DNA from: Lewinella sp. 4G2
Lineage (GTDB): Bacteria > Bacteroidota > Bacteroidia > Chitinophagales > Saprospiraceae
Assembly (NCBI RefSeq): GCF_001625015.1
Contig: NZ_LVWJ02000014.1
Span: 2,542,001-2,606,000, forward strand
Length of the DNA: 64,000 bases
Direction: 5' to 3'
How positions within the stretch are numbered: position 1 is the first letter of the stretch; each line of letters opens with the position of its first letter. This document shows positions 26,229 to 35,294 of the stretch, piece after piece. The notes under the pieces were generated by a model. It had not been told where the DNA came from, did not search any database, and worked only from the letters and a program-made list of their open reading frames with translations. The translations under genes were made by a program, and so were the position numbers.

Positions 26229-26750
26229 ATGAAGCTACCTTACTTTCTCTTCCTATCCGCCGGTCTGTTGGTCTTCGTTGCTTGCCAAAACAACCCGGAA
26301 CCCGCGGCAGCGCCCGCTGCTGAAAATGGCGCGGTGGCTGACGTAGAAGCCATCGCAAAATCCCTTCTTGGGACCTGGGAGACCGTGGAGGTCGACGTGC
26401 TTTTCCACTCCTACGAAAACCGGGATACGAGCTTCCGCCAAACCATCCGTGAAGCCGACTGGGGGCAGGTGTTCGGCGTGAAACCCGCCCGCACCGAATT
26501 CACCGCCGACGGTAAGCACAAGCGTACCCACCGGATGGAGAACGGGTCCGTGGCCGACATCACCAATGGCGTCTGGAAAGTGAAGAGTACCGACAGCCTA
26601 CTGGTGATCGAACCCAACAAAACGCTGTATTACGCCCACGAAATGAAGGGTGACCAGCTCATTCTGACGGGCTTCGTCGACTACGACTACGACGGGGAAG
26701 CGGACGATGAATACCGCTCCGTCATGCGCCTCGTCAGCCGGACCCAGTAA
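26229..26750 (+). CDS. Lipocalin-like lipoprotein
   Basis: 173 residues. MKLPYFLFLSAGLLVFVACQNN has a lipobox (VFVAC, Cys19). A Pro-Ala-rich linker made by a copy of the dispersed repeat is followed by a small beta-rich domain: SLLGTWETVEVDV...EFTADGKHKRTHRMENGSVADITNGVWKVKSTDSLLVIEP...DQLILTGFVDYDYDGE, resembling lipocalin-like families of Bacteroidota. Ligand unknown. The glycosyltransferase gene starts one base after its stop, so the two are an operon. Confidence 0.75.
   Translation: MKLPYFLFLSAGLLVFVACQNNPEPAAAPAAENGAVADVEAIAKSLLGTWETVEVDVLFHSYENRDTSFRQTIREADWGQVFGVKPARTEFTADGKHKRTHRMENGSVADITNGVWKVKSTDSLLVIEPNKTLYYAHEMKGDQLILTGFVDYDYDGEADDEYRSVMRLVSRTQ
26298..26315 (-). repeat. Dispersed 18-bp repeat, copy 6 (17/18)
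   Basis: GAACCCGCGGCAGCGCCC encodes EPAAAP in the linker right after the lipidated cysteine. Confidence 0.8.
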
Positions 26751-26751
26751 A

Positions 26752-28458
26752 GTGAAACTCCCCGCCAAATCCATCAATCCGCTCTACCTGCTGGCCCTCT
26801 GGCTGGTAGTTTGCCTCGTACAGGCGTGGGGAACGCCGCTGGACCCGGACGAGACCTACTACTGGATGTACGCCGGTAACATCGACTGGGGCTACTACGA
26901 CCACCCGCCCGCCGTAGCGCTGCTCGTAGCCATCGGTAAGGATTGGCTCCCCGGCCCCCTCGGCCTGCGCTTGGGCCACGTTTTAGTATCTGCCCTTACG
27001 ATGATTGGCCTTTGGCACCTGCTGGAACGACCTTTCGGCAAATGGCTGTGGGTGGCCGCGGCCCTGGCTTTCGCTCAACCCTTCCTCAACGTCTACGGCT
27101 TCATCGCCACGCCGGATGGCCCCCTGTTGCTCTTTACGGTGGTTTACCTGTTGGCCTACCGCCGTTTTCTGGATGCACCCACCGTTGCGAACGGCGCAAT
27201 CTGGGGCCTGACGATGGCTGGCGCCCTATACTCTAAGTACCACGGGGTGATGTTGATCTTTTTCTCCGTCCTCCCTAACCTGTGGTGGCTGCTGCGCCGG
27301 CCCGGTGCCTGGGTGGCGGCACTCGGTGGTGCTGCCCTGTACTTTCCCCATCTCTACTGGCAGTACGCGAACGATTTCCCTTCCTTTCGCTATCACCTGC
27401 AGGGGCGCGACGACCCCTACCAATTCAAGTACACAACGGAGTACCTGCTGAACCAACTCGTCATCTTCAGCCCCTTCCTGCTGTGGTTTTACGTGAAGAC
27501 TTTCTGGAAGGACGACAGCCGGAAGGACCGGTTCCTGACCGCCAACCGCTGGCTGGTGCTCGGCTTCCTGGTCTTCTTCTTGTACACGACCTCAAAGGGC
27601 GGCACCGAGGCGCAGTGGACGGCTCTGCTCAGCTTCCCCCTCGTTTACCTGACCTACCGCGCGGCCCGCGACCGCTTCCCGGAATGGGCACCGAAGTTGT
27701 GGACGCTTTCCCTCATCACGATCGGCATCCTAACGCTGGCCCGTCTCCTCTTGCTGGCGCCACGTGAATGGCTGCCCTTCCAAAAACCCTTCGACCACGA
27801 GCCGTGGACGCAGCAGCTCGCCGAGCGGGCAAACGGTCAGCCGGTGATGTTCGAAAACACCTACCGCTTCTCTTCGCTCTACGAATTCTACACTGGCCAG
27901 CCGGGGTGGACGATGACCAACGTCGACTACCGACGCAATCAGTACGATCTCTGGTACGGGGATTCGATATACCATAATCAGCAGGTCCTCGTGGTCGGGC
28001 AAAAGAACTGGGCCACCGAGGGCGCCGAACCCTTCCGCGCTTTCCGGGGCGATATGCTCATCAAAACCGTCGATAATTTTCAGGTGCTGAAAAGCATCGA
28101 CCTCGAACTGGCGGAGTCTCCCGAAGTACTTCCCATCGGTGGGGAGGTGCCTATTTCATTGCTGGCCAAGCTGCCTAAAGCAGCGGGGCTACGGTCCGTA
28201 GATCTCTCCACGGCCGCAGCCCCACGCCTGTTCGTCACCATCTATTTGCCGGACGGAGAGAAAGAGTTCTACCCGATTGGTACGCTCGCCGTTGCCGCCA
28301 TTAGTGTCGGGGAGGAAGTCGTTCTGTTCCGGGGCAGTTTCCGCGTTCTGGATAAGTTGCCGGCTGGTCCGGCCACCATGGAGTTTGGTCTCGCGTACCC
28401 GGGTATGCCGCCGCTGCGCGGGATGGGGCCGGTTTATCCGGTTGAGCTGCGTGATTAG
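26752..28458 (+). CDS. Membrane glycosyltransferase of the PMT/ArnT (GT39/GT83) superfamily
   Basis: 568 residues from GTG 26752. The first loop LDPDETYYWMYAGNIDWGYYDHPPAVALLV contains the acidic pair and HPP motif of ArnT/PMT-like GT-C enzymes. About ten membrane helices follow, then a C-terminal soluble part (from about residue 350). Such enzymes transfer sugars from polyprenyl-phosphate donors to lipids or proteins at the outer face of the inner membrane. It is coupled to the lipoprotein gene and overlaps the convergent VWA gene by four bases at its stop. Confidence 0.85.
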   Translation: MKLPAKSINPLYLLALWLVVCLVQAWGTPLDPDETYYWMYAGNIDWGYYDHPPAVALLVAIGKDWLPGPLGLRLGHVLVSALTMIGLWHLLERPFGKWLWVAAALAFAQPFLNVYGFIATPDGPLLLFTVVYLLAYRRFLDAPTVANGAIWGLTMAGALYSKYHGVMLIFFSVLPNLWWLLRRPGAWVAALGGAALYFPHLYWQYANDFPSFRYHLQGRDDPYQFKYTTEYLLNQLVIFSPFLLWFYVKTFWKDDSRKDRFLTANRWLVLGFLVFFLYTTSKGGTEAQWTALLSFPLVYLTYRAARDRFPEWAPKLWTLSLITIGILTLARLLLLAPREWLPFQKPFDHEPWTQQLAERANGQPVMFENTYRFSSLYEFYTGQPGWTMTNVDYRRNQYDLWYGDSIYHNQQVLVVGQKNWATEGAEPFRAFRGDMLIKTVDNFQVLKSIDLELAESPEVLPIGGEVPISLLAKLPKAAGLRSVDLSTAAAPRLFVTIYLPDGEKEFYPIGTLAVAAISVGEEVVLFRGSFRVLDKLPAGPATMEFGLAYPGMPPLRGMGPVYPVELRD

Positions 28459-29669
28459 TTGCTGTAGCCCTTCTTTTTGAGCTGGCGCTTCACGCTGCTT
28501 TTCATACGTTCGCCGAGGGTGTTTTCTTCCGTTTCGGCGAGGTCTTTTTTGGCGTCGGCGACGAAGCTTTCGCGTTGCTCGCTGAGTTCGGCGAGGCGTT
28601 GTTTCAGCTCGTTGCGCTTCTGGGCGAGGTGGTCGATCTTGGCGGTGAGTTCGGCGTCGCTCAGCGTCCGGAGGCTATCGGGCAGGGCACCTTTTTGTTC
28701 CAGGATCTTTTTGTTGTCGGCCCGGGCGGCGTCGACTAGGTCCCAGCTTTCGTTCTTGTAATTTTTGCTGGCCTTGTACTTGGCGCGTGAGCTGAGGTTG
28801 GCCTTGCTGTAGCTGGTGGCGTTGGCGTCCTCCACCGCGAGGCGTTGCTTTTTCGCGACGGCGGCCTGGTTGATGGGTACGTAGGTGTCGTTCAGCTGGG
28901 CGTTCAGTTGTTCGATCGGCGCGTCGTAGGGGGATTCCACGTAGGCGACGGCCTGGTCCTGATTAATCGAGAAGTGGTCCCCATCCAGGCGGGTGGCGGC
29001 GGAAGCCCAGAGGCGGGCCTCGCCATCGTTCGGATTATTACAGTAGATAGTATTGACGACGATGCCCTTATCCTGCGCGGCCTTCAGCCCGGCGGACATG
29101 GCGACGGGCCCCTGGGTGAATTCTTCGTTGCCGGCAATGTAGAGCAGTTTTACGGTGGCGTCATCGGCGTCCCACATCAGTTCCTGGGCGGCGCGCTGGA
29201 TGGCCATGGGGCAGTATTCGTCGCCACCGGAAGTCGTAAGGGCAAACAGTTTTTCACTGATCTCGTCCACCTCCGTCGTCATGGGCACGATCATTTTGAT
29301 GTAGCCATTATTGGCGGAGAGCCGGTCGTTGCCGTATTCGTAGAGGGCCACTTCGATGTCGGGTGCGACGCCATTGCGGGTTGATTCCATGGTTTCGTTC
29401 AGGATGTTCCACAGCCGTGCCTTGGCCTGGTCGATGAGCCCTTCCATCGAACCACTGGTATCCAATAAGAAGGCGATCTGGATCTTATTATTGGATGCAT
29501 TCACCGTCGTAGTGGGCGCTGCCGCGGGTGCCGGGTCCGTAGGGGGAGCGACGTAAGTTGGGTTGGGGACCGAGCTCGTACCCAGTAGGTAATGGCTGAT
29601 ACCGAGGAACAAAACGGTTGCGGAAAGTGCGGCGGCCAGCAGCCAGCGAAAAGTGGAAGAAAAAGGCAT
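28455..29669 (-). CDS. Membrane-anchored von Willebrand factor A domain protein
   Basis: 404 residues from ATG 29669. One N-terminal membrane anchor (WLLAAALSATVLFLGISHYLL), a Pro-Ala-rich linker (partly the dispersed repeat), then a VWA domain with the metal-binding DTSGSMEGL motif. The C-terminal third is charged and coiled-coil-like (LTAKIDHLAQKRNELKQRLAELSEQRESF), ending SSVKRQLKKKGYSN. VWA domains mediate metal-dependent protein contacts in the periplasm; the partner is unknown. A longer frame to 29873 lacks signal character. Confidence 0.85.
   Translation of the reverse strand: MPFSSTFRWLLAAALSATVLFLGISHYLLGTSSVPNPTYVAPPTDPAPAAAPTTTVNASNNKIQIAFLLDTSGSMEGLIDQAKARLWNILNETMESTRNGVAPDIEVALYEYGNDRLSANNGYIKMIVPMTTEVDEISEKLFALTTSGGDEYCPMAIQRAAQELMWDADDATVKLLYIAGNEEFTQGPVAMSAGLKAAQDKGIVVNTIYCNNPNDGEARLWASAATRLDGDHFSINQDQAVAYVESPYDAPIEQLNAQLNDTYVPINQAAVAKKQRLAVEDANATSYSKANLSSRAKYKASKNYKNESWDLVDAARADNKKILEQKGALPDSLRTLSDAELTAKIDHLAQKRNELKQRLAELSEQRESFVADAKKDLAETEENTLGERMKSSVKRQLKKKGYSN
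29514..29531 (+). repeat. Dispersed 18-bp repeat, copy 7 (perfect)
   Basis: GGGCGCTGCCGCGGGTGC followed by CGGGTCCG, the extended flank also seen at copy 1. In the VWA gene's sense it reads PAPAAAP. Confidence 0.85.
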
Positions 29670-29884
29670 CGGGATGGTGTGTTTAGGGAAGGGTCCGCCG
29701 CCTTTCTTGCGGGCCACCCTTCCGGTGAATGATGACCCAAAGGTGGGGGCACCTCCCACCTGGAAAAAGCGCCACTTTGTAAACGGCCATTCCCACTTCG
29801 TAAGTGAGACGAACCGGTTGGTGAGCTGGGTAGATTGGTCCGTTTTCCGCGGAGAACGGTGGGTTCGCTTCATTTTCTAGCCCC

Positions 29885-29892
29885 TACATTTA
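29885..29892 (+). promoter_or_regulatory. -7 box (TACATTTA) five bases before the LytS-type ATG
   Basis: TACATTTA, CGCCA, ATG at 29898. It differs from TAnnTTTG at the last base; spacing matches other leaderless candidates. Confidence 0.4.
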
Positions 29893-29897
29893 CGCCA

Positions 29898-31334
29898 ATG
29901 CGGATCTACTTCTTCCTTTTGTTAGCCCTCATCTCCTTCGCCCTGCCGGCGCAAAAGGAGAAACTGTCGCGTTCGCGGACCCTTCAGAAGGAAGAGCGGA
30001 TTGACCTGTTGCAGCAGGCTACACTTTTGCGGGAGGAGGACCCCAAAAGAGCCATCCAATTGCTGAGTGAACTGATCTACAGCAAACCGGCCGCCGAGGA
30101 ATTGACGGAAGCTTTCACGCTGCTGGGGGATATCTACGGCGATGTCGGTCAGTACGACCTGGCCCTGGAGCGTTACGGTCAGGCGTTGGAGGCTATTCCA
30201 GTCAGGAAAGGGAAGAAATCCACCAGCCCCTTCGCCCCCGCCCTTCACCTCAAGATGGGGGACGGCCACCGCCTTCTCGGGGATAGCAAAATGGCCTGGA
30301 TGAGTTATACCCGTTGTCTTTCCACCGCACCTGCGTACAGCGCCCAAAAACAAACGTGCGAAGAACGGCTGGCCATCCTGGATCGGCTCGGTTCGATCTC
30401 CGCCGAACAAGCGTCCTCGGTTGATGCGGATGCAATTGGCGACCGGCAGGACGGTTATTCGGTATCCACCAAGGCGGACCTGGCGCGTAATTCTCAACTA
30501 CAAGTAGAAGTGCTGCGGGAGCAAAATACCATCGATCTCGGCCTTAAAGACATCGCCGCCGAAGAAGCCGAACTCCGCTACGTGGAGGACCGCATGCAAC
30601 TCCAACAGTGGTTGATTTACCTGCTGGGGCTACTGCTGTTGGGAGCGCTGATCTCCGTAGCCATCATCCTCCGGAACGTGCGCAAGCGCCGCCGGGCCAA
30701 CCAGGAATTGCTGTTGCGGAACCTGCAGACCCGGATGAACCCTCACTTCATCTTTAATAGCCTAAACAGCATCAACAACTACATCGCCCGGCAGGATGAG
30801 CGTTCGGCCAACCGTTACCTCGGCCGCTTCGCCCGGTTGATGCGCAAGGTGCTGGACCAGTCCGGTCGCGATTTCGTCCCCCTCAGCGAAGAGATTGAAC
30901 AGTTGGGGCTCTACCTCGAACTGGAGCAGGAACGCTTCGCCGGGAAGTTTACCTATACCATCGAAGCACCCGCCCCGGAAGACCTGGACGCTGACGACAT
31001 ACTGGTTCCCCCCATGCTCCTCCAACCCTTCGTGGAAAACGCCATCTGGCACGGCCTCCGCTACCGCGATGGTGGTGGAGTGCTGACAGTAGACTTCGGC
31101 CTCGAAGATGGCCGGCCCACCGCTACCATTACGGATAATGGAATTGGCCGTAAGCGGTCCCGCGAACTCAAAACCGACAACCAACTCAAACAGGGGAGCC
31201 AGGGAATGAACATCACCGCCAAGCGGATCGAACTCATCAACGAGCACTTCGGAAAGTCGTTGTCCGTCGACGTCAGCGACGCCTTCCCCGGCGCAGAACA
31301 CGTAGGGACGCGGGTTCGGCTGCAGCTTTCTTGA
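29898..31334 (+). CDS. LytS-type sensor histidine kinase with TPR sensor region
   Basis: 478 residues from ATG 29898. Signal peptide (ends LPAQ), tetratricopeptide-like region (about 30-170), one membrane helix (WLIYLLGLLLLGALISVAIIL) and a PF06580 kinase core: NLQTRMNPHFIFNSLNSINNYI with the phospho-His, PPMLLQPFVENAIWHGL (N box) and ITDNGIGRK with later GMNITAKRIELIN. It phosphorylates the LytTR regulator encoded 92 bases downstream. A variant copy of the dispersed repeat gives STAPAYSAQ in the TPR region. Confidence 0.92.
   Translation: MRIYFFLLLALISFALPAQKEKLSRSRTLQKEERIDLLQQATLLREEDPKRAIQLLSELIYSKPAAEELTEAFTLLGDIYGDVGQYDLALERYGQALEAIPVRKGKKSTSPFAPALHLKMGDGHRLLGDSKMAWMSYTRCLSTAPAYSAQKQTCEERLAILDRLGSISAEQASSVDADAIGDRQDGYSVSTKADLARNSQLQVEVLREQNTIDLGLKDIAAEEAELRYVEDRMQLQQWLIYLLGLLLLGALISVAIILRNVRKRRRANQELLLRNLQTRMNPHFIFNSLNSINNYIARQDERSANRYLGRFARLMRKVLDQSGRDFVPLSEEIEQLGLYLELEQERFAGKFTYTIEAPAPEDLDADDILVPPMLLQPFVENAIWHGLRYRDGGGVLTVDFGLEDGRPTATITDNGIGRKRSRELKTDNQLKQGSQGMNITAKRIELINEHFGKSLSVDVSDAFPGAEHVGTRVRLQLS
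30327..30345 (-). repeat. Dispersed 18-bp repeat, copy 8 (variant with one-base insertion)
   Basis: GCACCTGCGTACAGCGCCC differs from consensus by TA replacing G in the centre. It is coding within the LytS gene; weaker than other copies. Confidence 0.5.
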
Positions 31335-31426
31335 CGGACCTCTTCTGCATTACAATCAACTCCTTTTCGACCCCGTAGGAGTAGCGTAGCTAAACGTTTT
31401 TCCTCCAGTAATCTAAACCTCGTACC

Positions 31427-32173
31427 GTGAAGGCACTCATCATCGACGACGAAGCTCCCAACCGGGAAGCCCTGGCGCACTACCTGACGAAGTATTGCCC
31501 CGGCGTAACCGTCGTCGGCCAGGCGGACAGCGTCGCCCCTGCTCTCGAACTTATCGCGGCCGAGGAACCGGACCTGCTTTTTCTCGATATCGAGATGCCC
31601 TTCGGTAACGGCTTCGATCTGCTGGAGCGGCTACCGGAAGGCACCAACCCGCAGGTCGTTTTCGTGACGGCCTACGAACAGTACGCCCTCCGTGCCCTGA
31701 GAATGAGCGCCGCCCACTACCTCCTCAAGCCGGTGGATATCGATGAACTGATCGAAGCCGTCGCCCGCGTCCGCTCCCGGTTGGCGATGGGGGAGAGCGG
31801 GCGGGTGCACGAAACCTTGCTCCACAACCTCAAAAAGGAAAGGGCCGCCCCACCGGAGCGGCTCGCCCTCCCGTTGCTGGATGGCCTGGAAATCGTCCGC
31901 CCCGCGGAGATCCGTTATTTGGAAGCAGCCGATAACTTCACCGTCTTCCACCTGGCGGATGGCCGCCAACTCATGATCTGTCGCAAACTCCGCTTCTACG
32001 CTGATTTGCTGGAGGGGAGTGGTTTTTACCGTATCCACCGGTCCACGGTCATCAACTTAGCCGAGGTGCAGCGTTACCACCGGGGGAAGGGCGGTACTGT
32101 TACTCTCCGCGGTGGGGTGGAGTTGGACGTGGCGGGGGCGCGGAAGAAGGGGTTGTTGGAGGTGTTGGGGTGA
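31427..32173 (+). CDS. LytTR-family response regulator
   Basis: 248 residues with a GTG start. A receiver domain (KALIIDDEAPNREAL; phospho-Asp in LLFLDIEMPFGNGF; VTAYEQYALRAL; LLKPVD) is joined by a short linker to a LytTR DNA-binding domain (IRYLEAADNFTVFHLADGRQLMICRKLRFYADLL...FYRIHRSTVINLAEVQRYHRGKGGTVTLRGG). It is the partner of the upstream LytS-like kinase; targets are unknown. Confidence 0.94.
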   Translation: MKALIIDDEAPNREALAHYLTKYCPGVTVVGQADSVAPALELIAAEEPDLLFLDIEMPFGNGFDLLERLPEGTNPQVVFVTAYEQYALRALRMSAAHYLLKPVDIDELIEAVARVRSRLAMGESGRVHETLLHNLKKERAAPPERLALPLLDGLEIVRPAEIRYLEAADNFTVFHLADGRQLMICRKLRFYADLLEGSGFYRIHRSTVINLAEVQRYHRGKGGTVTLRGGVELDVAGARKKGLLEVLG

Positions 32174-32195
32174 GGTTTTTTGGCTGCGCCGGGTT

Positions 32196-32345
32196 TTCTA
32201 CAAGGGGAATAAGGCGGGAAGGGAGGACAAGAGGATTAGCCTTCGGCAGTTTTCTTTCTCTTTGGGCTGATTGGTTGATGAGGAAGCTATGTGTACGTAG
32301 CTTTTGTAGCTTCGCTACTTTTCGCAAAGGAGATTAAGGCGGAAG
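32196..32345. repeat. Degenerate repeats of GCAAAGGAGWTTAAGGCGG
   Basis: A GGAATAAGGCGGGAAGGGAGG block at about 32205 and a CGCAAAGGAGATTAAGGCGG block at about 32324 resemble a third at about 32915. They flank the small membrane protein gene at 32361. The longer flanks drift, so these look like old repeat copies. No gene is seen in 32174-32360. Confidence 0.45.
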
Positions 32346-32360
32346 AGAGGAAAAAGAGGT

Positions 32361-32771
32361 TTAGCCCCTGGCTGTTCGTGGCAACTGCTTGGCAACGCTC
32401 CATTCCAGCCGTGCCAAACCCAAAATTATGGCTATTTCTAGGATAAGGTAGAGCCAGGCCAGCCCCGTGTACGTCGTAAAGTGCCAGCAAGCGACGGCCA
32501 CCGTCAGGCAACAGTAGCCGACGTTCAGCAAGGCGATTATACGGAGTGCCCAAGCGGCATCCACCCGCGGAAAGAGCACGGAGTAGAGGTCGAAGACCAC
32601 GAAGAAGACCGGCACGGTAGCCAGCAAGTACAGTGCGCTCAGCGGTATACCGAAATAAGCTTGAAAGTGGACCAGCACTACCCGCGTCACGAAAATGGAA
32701 ACGAAGGCACCCATGGCGTCCAGCAACAGCAGTTTTTTGGGTTGTCCAGTAAAGTAGCGGATGGCATCCAT
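32361..32771 (-). CDS. Four-helix membrane protein of unknown function
   Basis: 136 residues with about four transmembrane segments (LLLDAMGAFVSIFVTRVVLV, ALYLLATVPVFFVVFDLYSVL, ALRIIALLNVGYCCLTVAVAC, GLAWLYLILEIAIILGLARL). No catalytic motif. It resembles small conserved membrane proteins of Bacteroidota, but I cannot assign a family. It is flanked by degenerate repeats. Confidence 0.7.
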   Translation of the reverse strand: MDAIRYFTGQPKKLLLLDAMGAFVSIFVTRVVLVHFQAYFGIPLSALYLLATVPVFFVVFDLYSVLFPRVDAAWALRIIALLNVGYCCLTVAVACWHFTTYTGLAWLYLILEIAIILGLARLEWSVAKQLPRTARG

Positions 32772-32818
32772 AGTGGGTTGAAGTTACACCGGCTACCATT
32801 TAAGCTGTGCGTTCTCCC

Positions 32819-33052
32819 TTGTCTCCTTTTCCGTCTTTGCCTTCCCTCAGAAAAAAAGCCGGAATCCCCGCGGGCTGCCCTCGGCCCCACTGCTTCTCTG
32901 TTTGCGCAAAGGAGTTTAAGGCGGTAGAGAAGTGAGAGAAGCCAGTCTTCTTGCTCTCCTTTCCCGTCCTTGCCTTCCCTCGGAAAAAGGAGCCGCAGGC
33001 GCCCTTTAACGTCCAACGTCCAACGTCCAAAATCTAACGTCCAAAATCTAAC
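32819..33052. repeat. Imperfect direct repeats and a GTCCAAC heptamer tract
   Basis: CTCCTTTTCCGTCTTTGCCT (32821) and CTCCTTTCCCGTCCTTGCCT (32958) start two blocks about 137 bases apart that run on through CCCTC-GAAAAA. The last 45 bases before dinB (33008-33052) are a tract of AACGTCC heptamers that degrades into AAAATCTAACGTCC units. No gene is seen in 32772-33057. Confidence 0.55.
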
Positions 33053-33057
33053 CTCTA

Positions 33058-34191
33058 TCAAGCCTTCAACACCGCCCCATTCCCAAACCGCCTCCGCACC
33101 TTATCCAGCGCCAGCATCAGGTTATTATCCTCTTTGGTATTGGTGAAGAGATCGAGTTGGGTATGCCCTTGAGCCAGGCGGTCGAACCGGACGCCGATGA
33201 GGCGGATGCACTGGCGGCGGGTGAACAGCCGGTTGAAGAGGTCATTCGCAACGGGGAGGAGTTGCTGATCGTGGGCCGTCAGTTTGATGCGTTGGCTGCG
33301 GGAGTAGGTGTTGAAATCCGTATAGCGGATCTTGACGGTGACGCCGGCCGTCAGCTTACCAGCCGCGCGCATGTCGTAGCTGAGTTTCATGGTCATGTCC
33401 CGCAGTTTGCGGCGGAGGAATTCTACGTCGATGGTATCCGTCTGGAAGGTGGTCTCGGTAGAGAAAGACTTCCTTTCGGTGTAGGGGACGACGGGCCGGT
33501 GGTCAATCCCATTCGCCCGGCGGTGGAACTCCCGGCCGGGTTTACCGAATTCCCGCTCTAGGAGATCGATGGGTACCTGGCTTAGCGTCCCCGTTTTGCG
33601 GATGCCCAACAGGCTGAGTTTACGGGCCGTCTCCTTACCGATGGAGGGGATCTTACGGACGGGTAGGGGAGCCAGGAAGGAGCGTTCCTTCCCCGTTTCG
33701 ACCCAGCCGGAACCATTGGGCTTGGCTTCCCCGGCCCGGACTTTGGAGACCAATTTATTCGTCGCCAGGCCAGCGGAAAGGGGCAAGCCGGTTTCTTTGA
33801 GGATGCGCTGCCTCAACTCCTTGCTCCACTGGAGGCAACCGATGTAACGGTCCATGCCGGAGATGTCCAGGTAGAACTCATCGATGGAAGCCTTTTCGAA
33901 GATGGGCCCTTCCTCCGCGATGATCTCGGTGATGATACCGGATTGCTTTTCGTACTCCTCGTAGTCTCCCCGGACAACCTTCGCCGTCGGGCAGCGCCGT
34001 AGGGCCACGGCCATCGGCATGGCGGAGTGGATCCCGAAGTGGCGGGCCTCGTAGTTGCACGATGATACTACCCCCCGCCCACCGAGACCTCCGACGATGA
34101 CGGGCCGGCCGGCCAGGCGGCTGTTCTTTCTAATCTCGATGGAGGCAAAAAAAGCGTCCATATCCAGGTGGAGGATGGCCTTTTGAAACAT
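33058..34191 (-). CDS. dinB: DNA polymerase IV (Y-family)
   Basis: 377 residues from ATG 34191. LHLDMDAFFASIE and ASIDEFYLDISGMDR carry the catalytic acidic residues; VVSSCNYEARHFGIHSAMPM is the finger region; LPVRKIPSIGKETARKLSLLGI is the helix-hairpin-helix thumb; the little-finger domain follows. The tail TQLDLF resembles a sliding-clamp binding motif (QLxLF), close to the C-terminus. It performs error-prone translesion synthesis. No LexA box was recognised in the upstream spacer. Confidence 0.95.
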   Translation of the reverse strand: MFQKAILHLDMDAFFASIEIRKNSRLAGRPVIVGGLGGRGVVSSCNYEARHFGIHSAMPMAVALRRCPTAKVVRGDYEEYEKQSGIITEIIAEEGPIFEKASIDEFYLDISGMDRYIGCLQWSKELRQRILKETGLPLSAGLATNKLVSKVRAGEAKPNGSGWVETGKERSFLAPLPVRKIPSIGKETARKLSLLGIRKTGTLSQVPIDLLEREFGKPGREFHRRANGIDHRPVVPYTERKSFSTETTFQTDTIDVEFLRRKLRDMTMKLSYDMRAAGKLTAGVTVKIRYTDFNTYSRSQRIKLTAHDQQLLPVANDLFNRLFTRRQCIRLIGVRFDRLAQGHTQLDLFTNTKEDNNLMLALDKVRRRFGNGAVLKA

Positions 34192-34310
34192 GCTGGGTGT
34201 AAATCTGAGTGAGTCGAAATCCAATAACGTAGGGTAAAGAACGGGGGTTAGGGCGCTATTTGCAAACTATTTGTTTGTTAAATGTGAGATATATTTAATT
34301 TGTTGCGAGT

Positions 34311-34550
34311 CCGGTTCCCGACCTCCGGTCGGGAGTTTGGACTGCATATCCTTTTCGGGCTAAACCTAATTTCATGGACTGGGAATCACCGGTTCTCATC
34401 CCAACCGGAGGTCCTAAACCGGGGACTGAATCCGGTCTAATCGTACTTTTCCGGTAGGGATTTTGGACACTTTCGGCTCCCGGCCTCCAGGCCGGGTCAG
34501 GTGGCTCTTTCCTCTTTAGATATGCCCGACCTGGAGGTCGGGAGCCGGTT
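34311..34550. repeat. REP-like palindromes, cluster A (three copies)
   Basis: Hairpins CCCGACC-tcc-GGTCGGG (34317-34333), CCCGGCCT-cc-AGGCCGGG (34479-34496) and, inverted, CCCGACCT-gg-AGGTCGGG (34525-34542), each next to a GGTTC or GGCTC foot. The last two face each other like a bacterial interspersed mosaic element. The 34192-34697 spacer otherwise holds one dispersed 18-bp repeat and a terminator. Confidence 0.8.
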
Positions 34551-34594
34551 GCTACGGCCTCCTCTCATTTACCATCTACTCGCCCACCTCCCCG

Positions 34595-34612
34595 ACACCC
34601 GCGGCAGCGCCC
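34595..34612 (-). repeat. Dispersed 18-bp repeat, copy 9 (17/18, intergenic)
   Basis: ACACCCGCGGCAGCGCCC just downstream of the REP-like cluster and upstream of a terminator. Confidence 0.8.
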
Positions 34613-34640
34613 TGCACCGCAATTGGTATTTGCGCACGAA

Positions 34641-34672
34641 AAAAGGGGACGCACATAAGCACGTCCCCTTTT
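34641..34672 (-). terminator. Intrinsic terminator of the response-regulator gene
   Basis: AAAAGGGGACG (34641-34651) pairs with CGTCCCCTTTT (34662-34672). The minus strand gives a GC stem followed by a T-run, 26 bases after the regulator's stop; it could also work from the other side. Confidence 0.8.
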
Positions 34673-34697
34673 GACCATTTATTTTTTGGAAGCCGCT

Positions 34698-35111
34698 CTA
34701 GGCCACCATAAAGTACTCGTCGAGAATACGATTGAGCTCCGCTACCGTGAGTGGTTTTTGCTGGAAGCCATTGATCTCCTCGATGGATTCAGCCCGGCGC
34801 TGATCGTCCGGATTAAGTGAAGTGGTGAGCATGACGATGACGATGCCGCCGCGTTGTTGCTCGGGTAATTGGCGGTAAGCTTCCAGGAATTCCCAACCGC
34901 TCATGCCGGGCATGTTGATGTCAAGGAAGATGAGATCCGGCTTTGGGTAGTCAGCACTGACGCCGGGGGAAGTCAGGTAGCTGATGGCGTCCTCACCTCC
35001 CGTACAAACGTGGACGTGGCCCACCCGACCAGATTTGCGTAACACGCGGGCGTGCAGAAAATTGGTCGCCTGATTATCGTCGATAAGAAGAATACTGGGT
35101 AACTGAACCAT
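34698..35111 (-). CDS. Single-domain response regulator (CheY/Rcp1-like)
   Basis: 137 residues, receiver domain only. LLIDDNQATNFLHARVL has the acidic pocket, DLIFLDINMPGMSGWEF the phospho-Asp, VIVMLTTSLNP the Thr and FQQKPLT the Lys. The FLHARVL helix is typical of Rcp1-like regulators paired with PAS or phytochrome kinases, and such a kinase is divergently encoded 183 bases away. Output is presumably by protein contact since no DNA-binding domain exists. Confidence 0.93.
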   Translation of the reverse strand: MVQLPSILLIDDNQATNFLHARVLRKSGRVGHVHVCTGGEDAISYLTSPGVSADYPKPDLIFLDINMPGMSGWEFLEAYRQLPEQQRGGIVIVMLTTSLNPDDQRRAESIEEINGFQQKPLTVAELNRILDEYFMVA

Positions 35112-35294
35112 GTCAGAATCTTGTTAGGGTGGTATGCTAGCTTAAGCGCAAGCAGTAGACCACATGTTTATCAGCGCGGCAAATATCTGAATTATTTCAG
35201 CTTACATTTGTCCGGATACGCCCCTGCCAACAACCACCCTCTGGGATGACTCCCCGTTGTCACCGAGGGGACGCTATCCAGCAATACCATCAGC

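Noticed and set aside
33985-34010. Another dispersed-repeat copy in dinB (GGGCAGCGCCGTAG)
   Set aside because: Only about ten consecutive bases resemble the consensus and the rest diverges; chance or codon use explains it.
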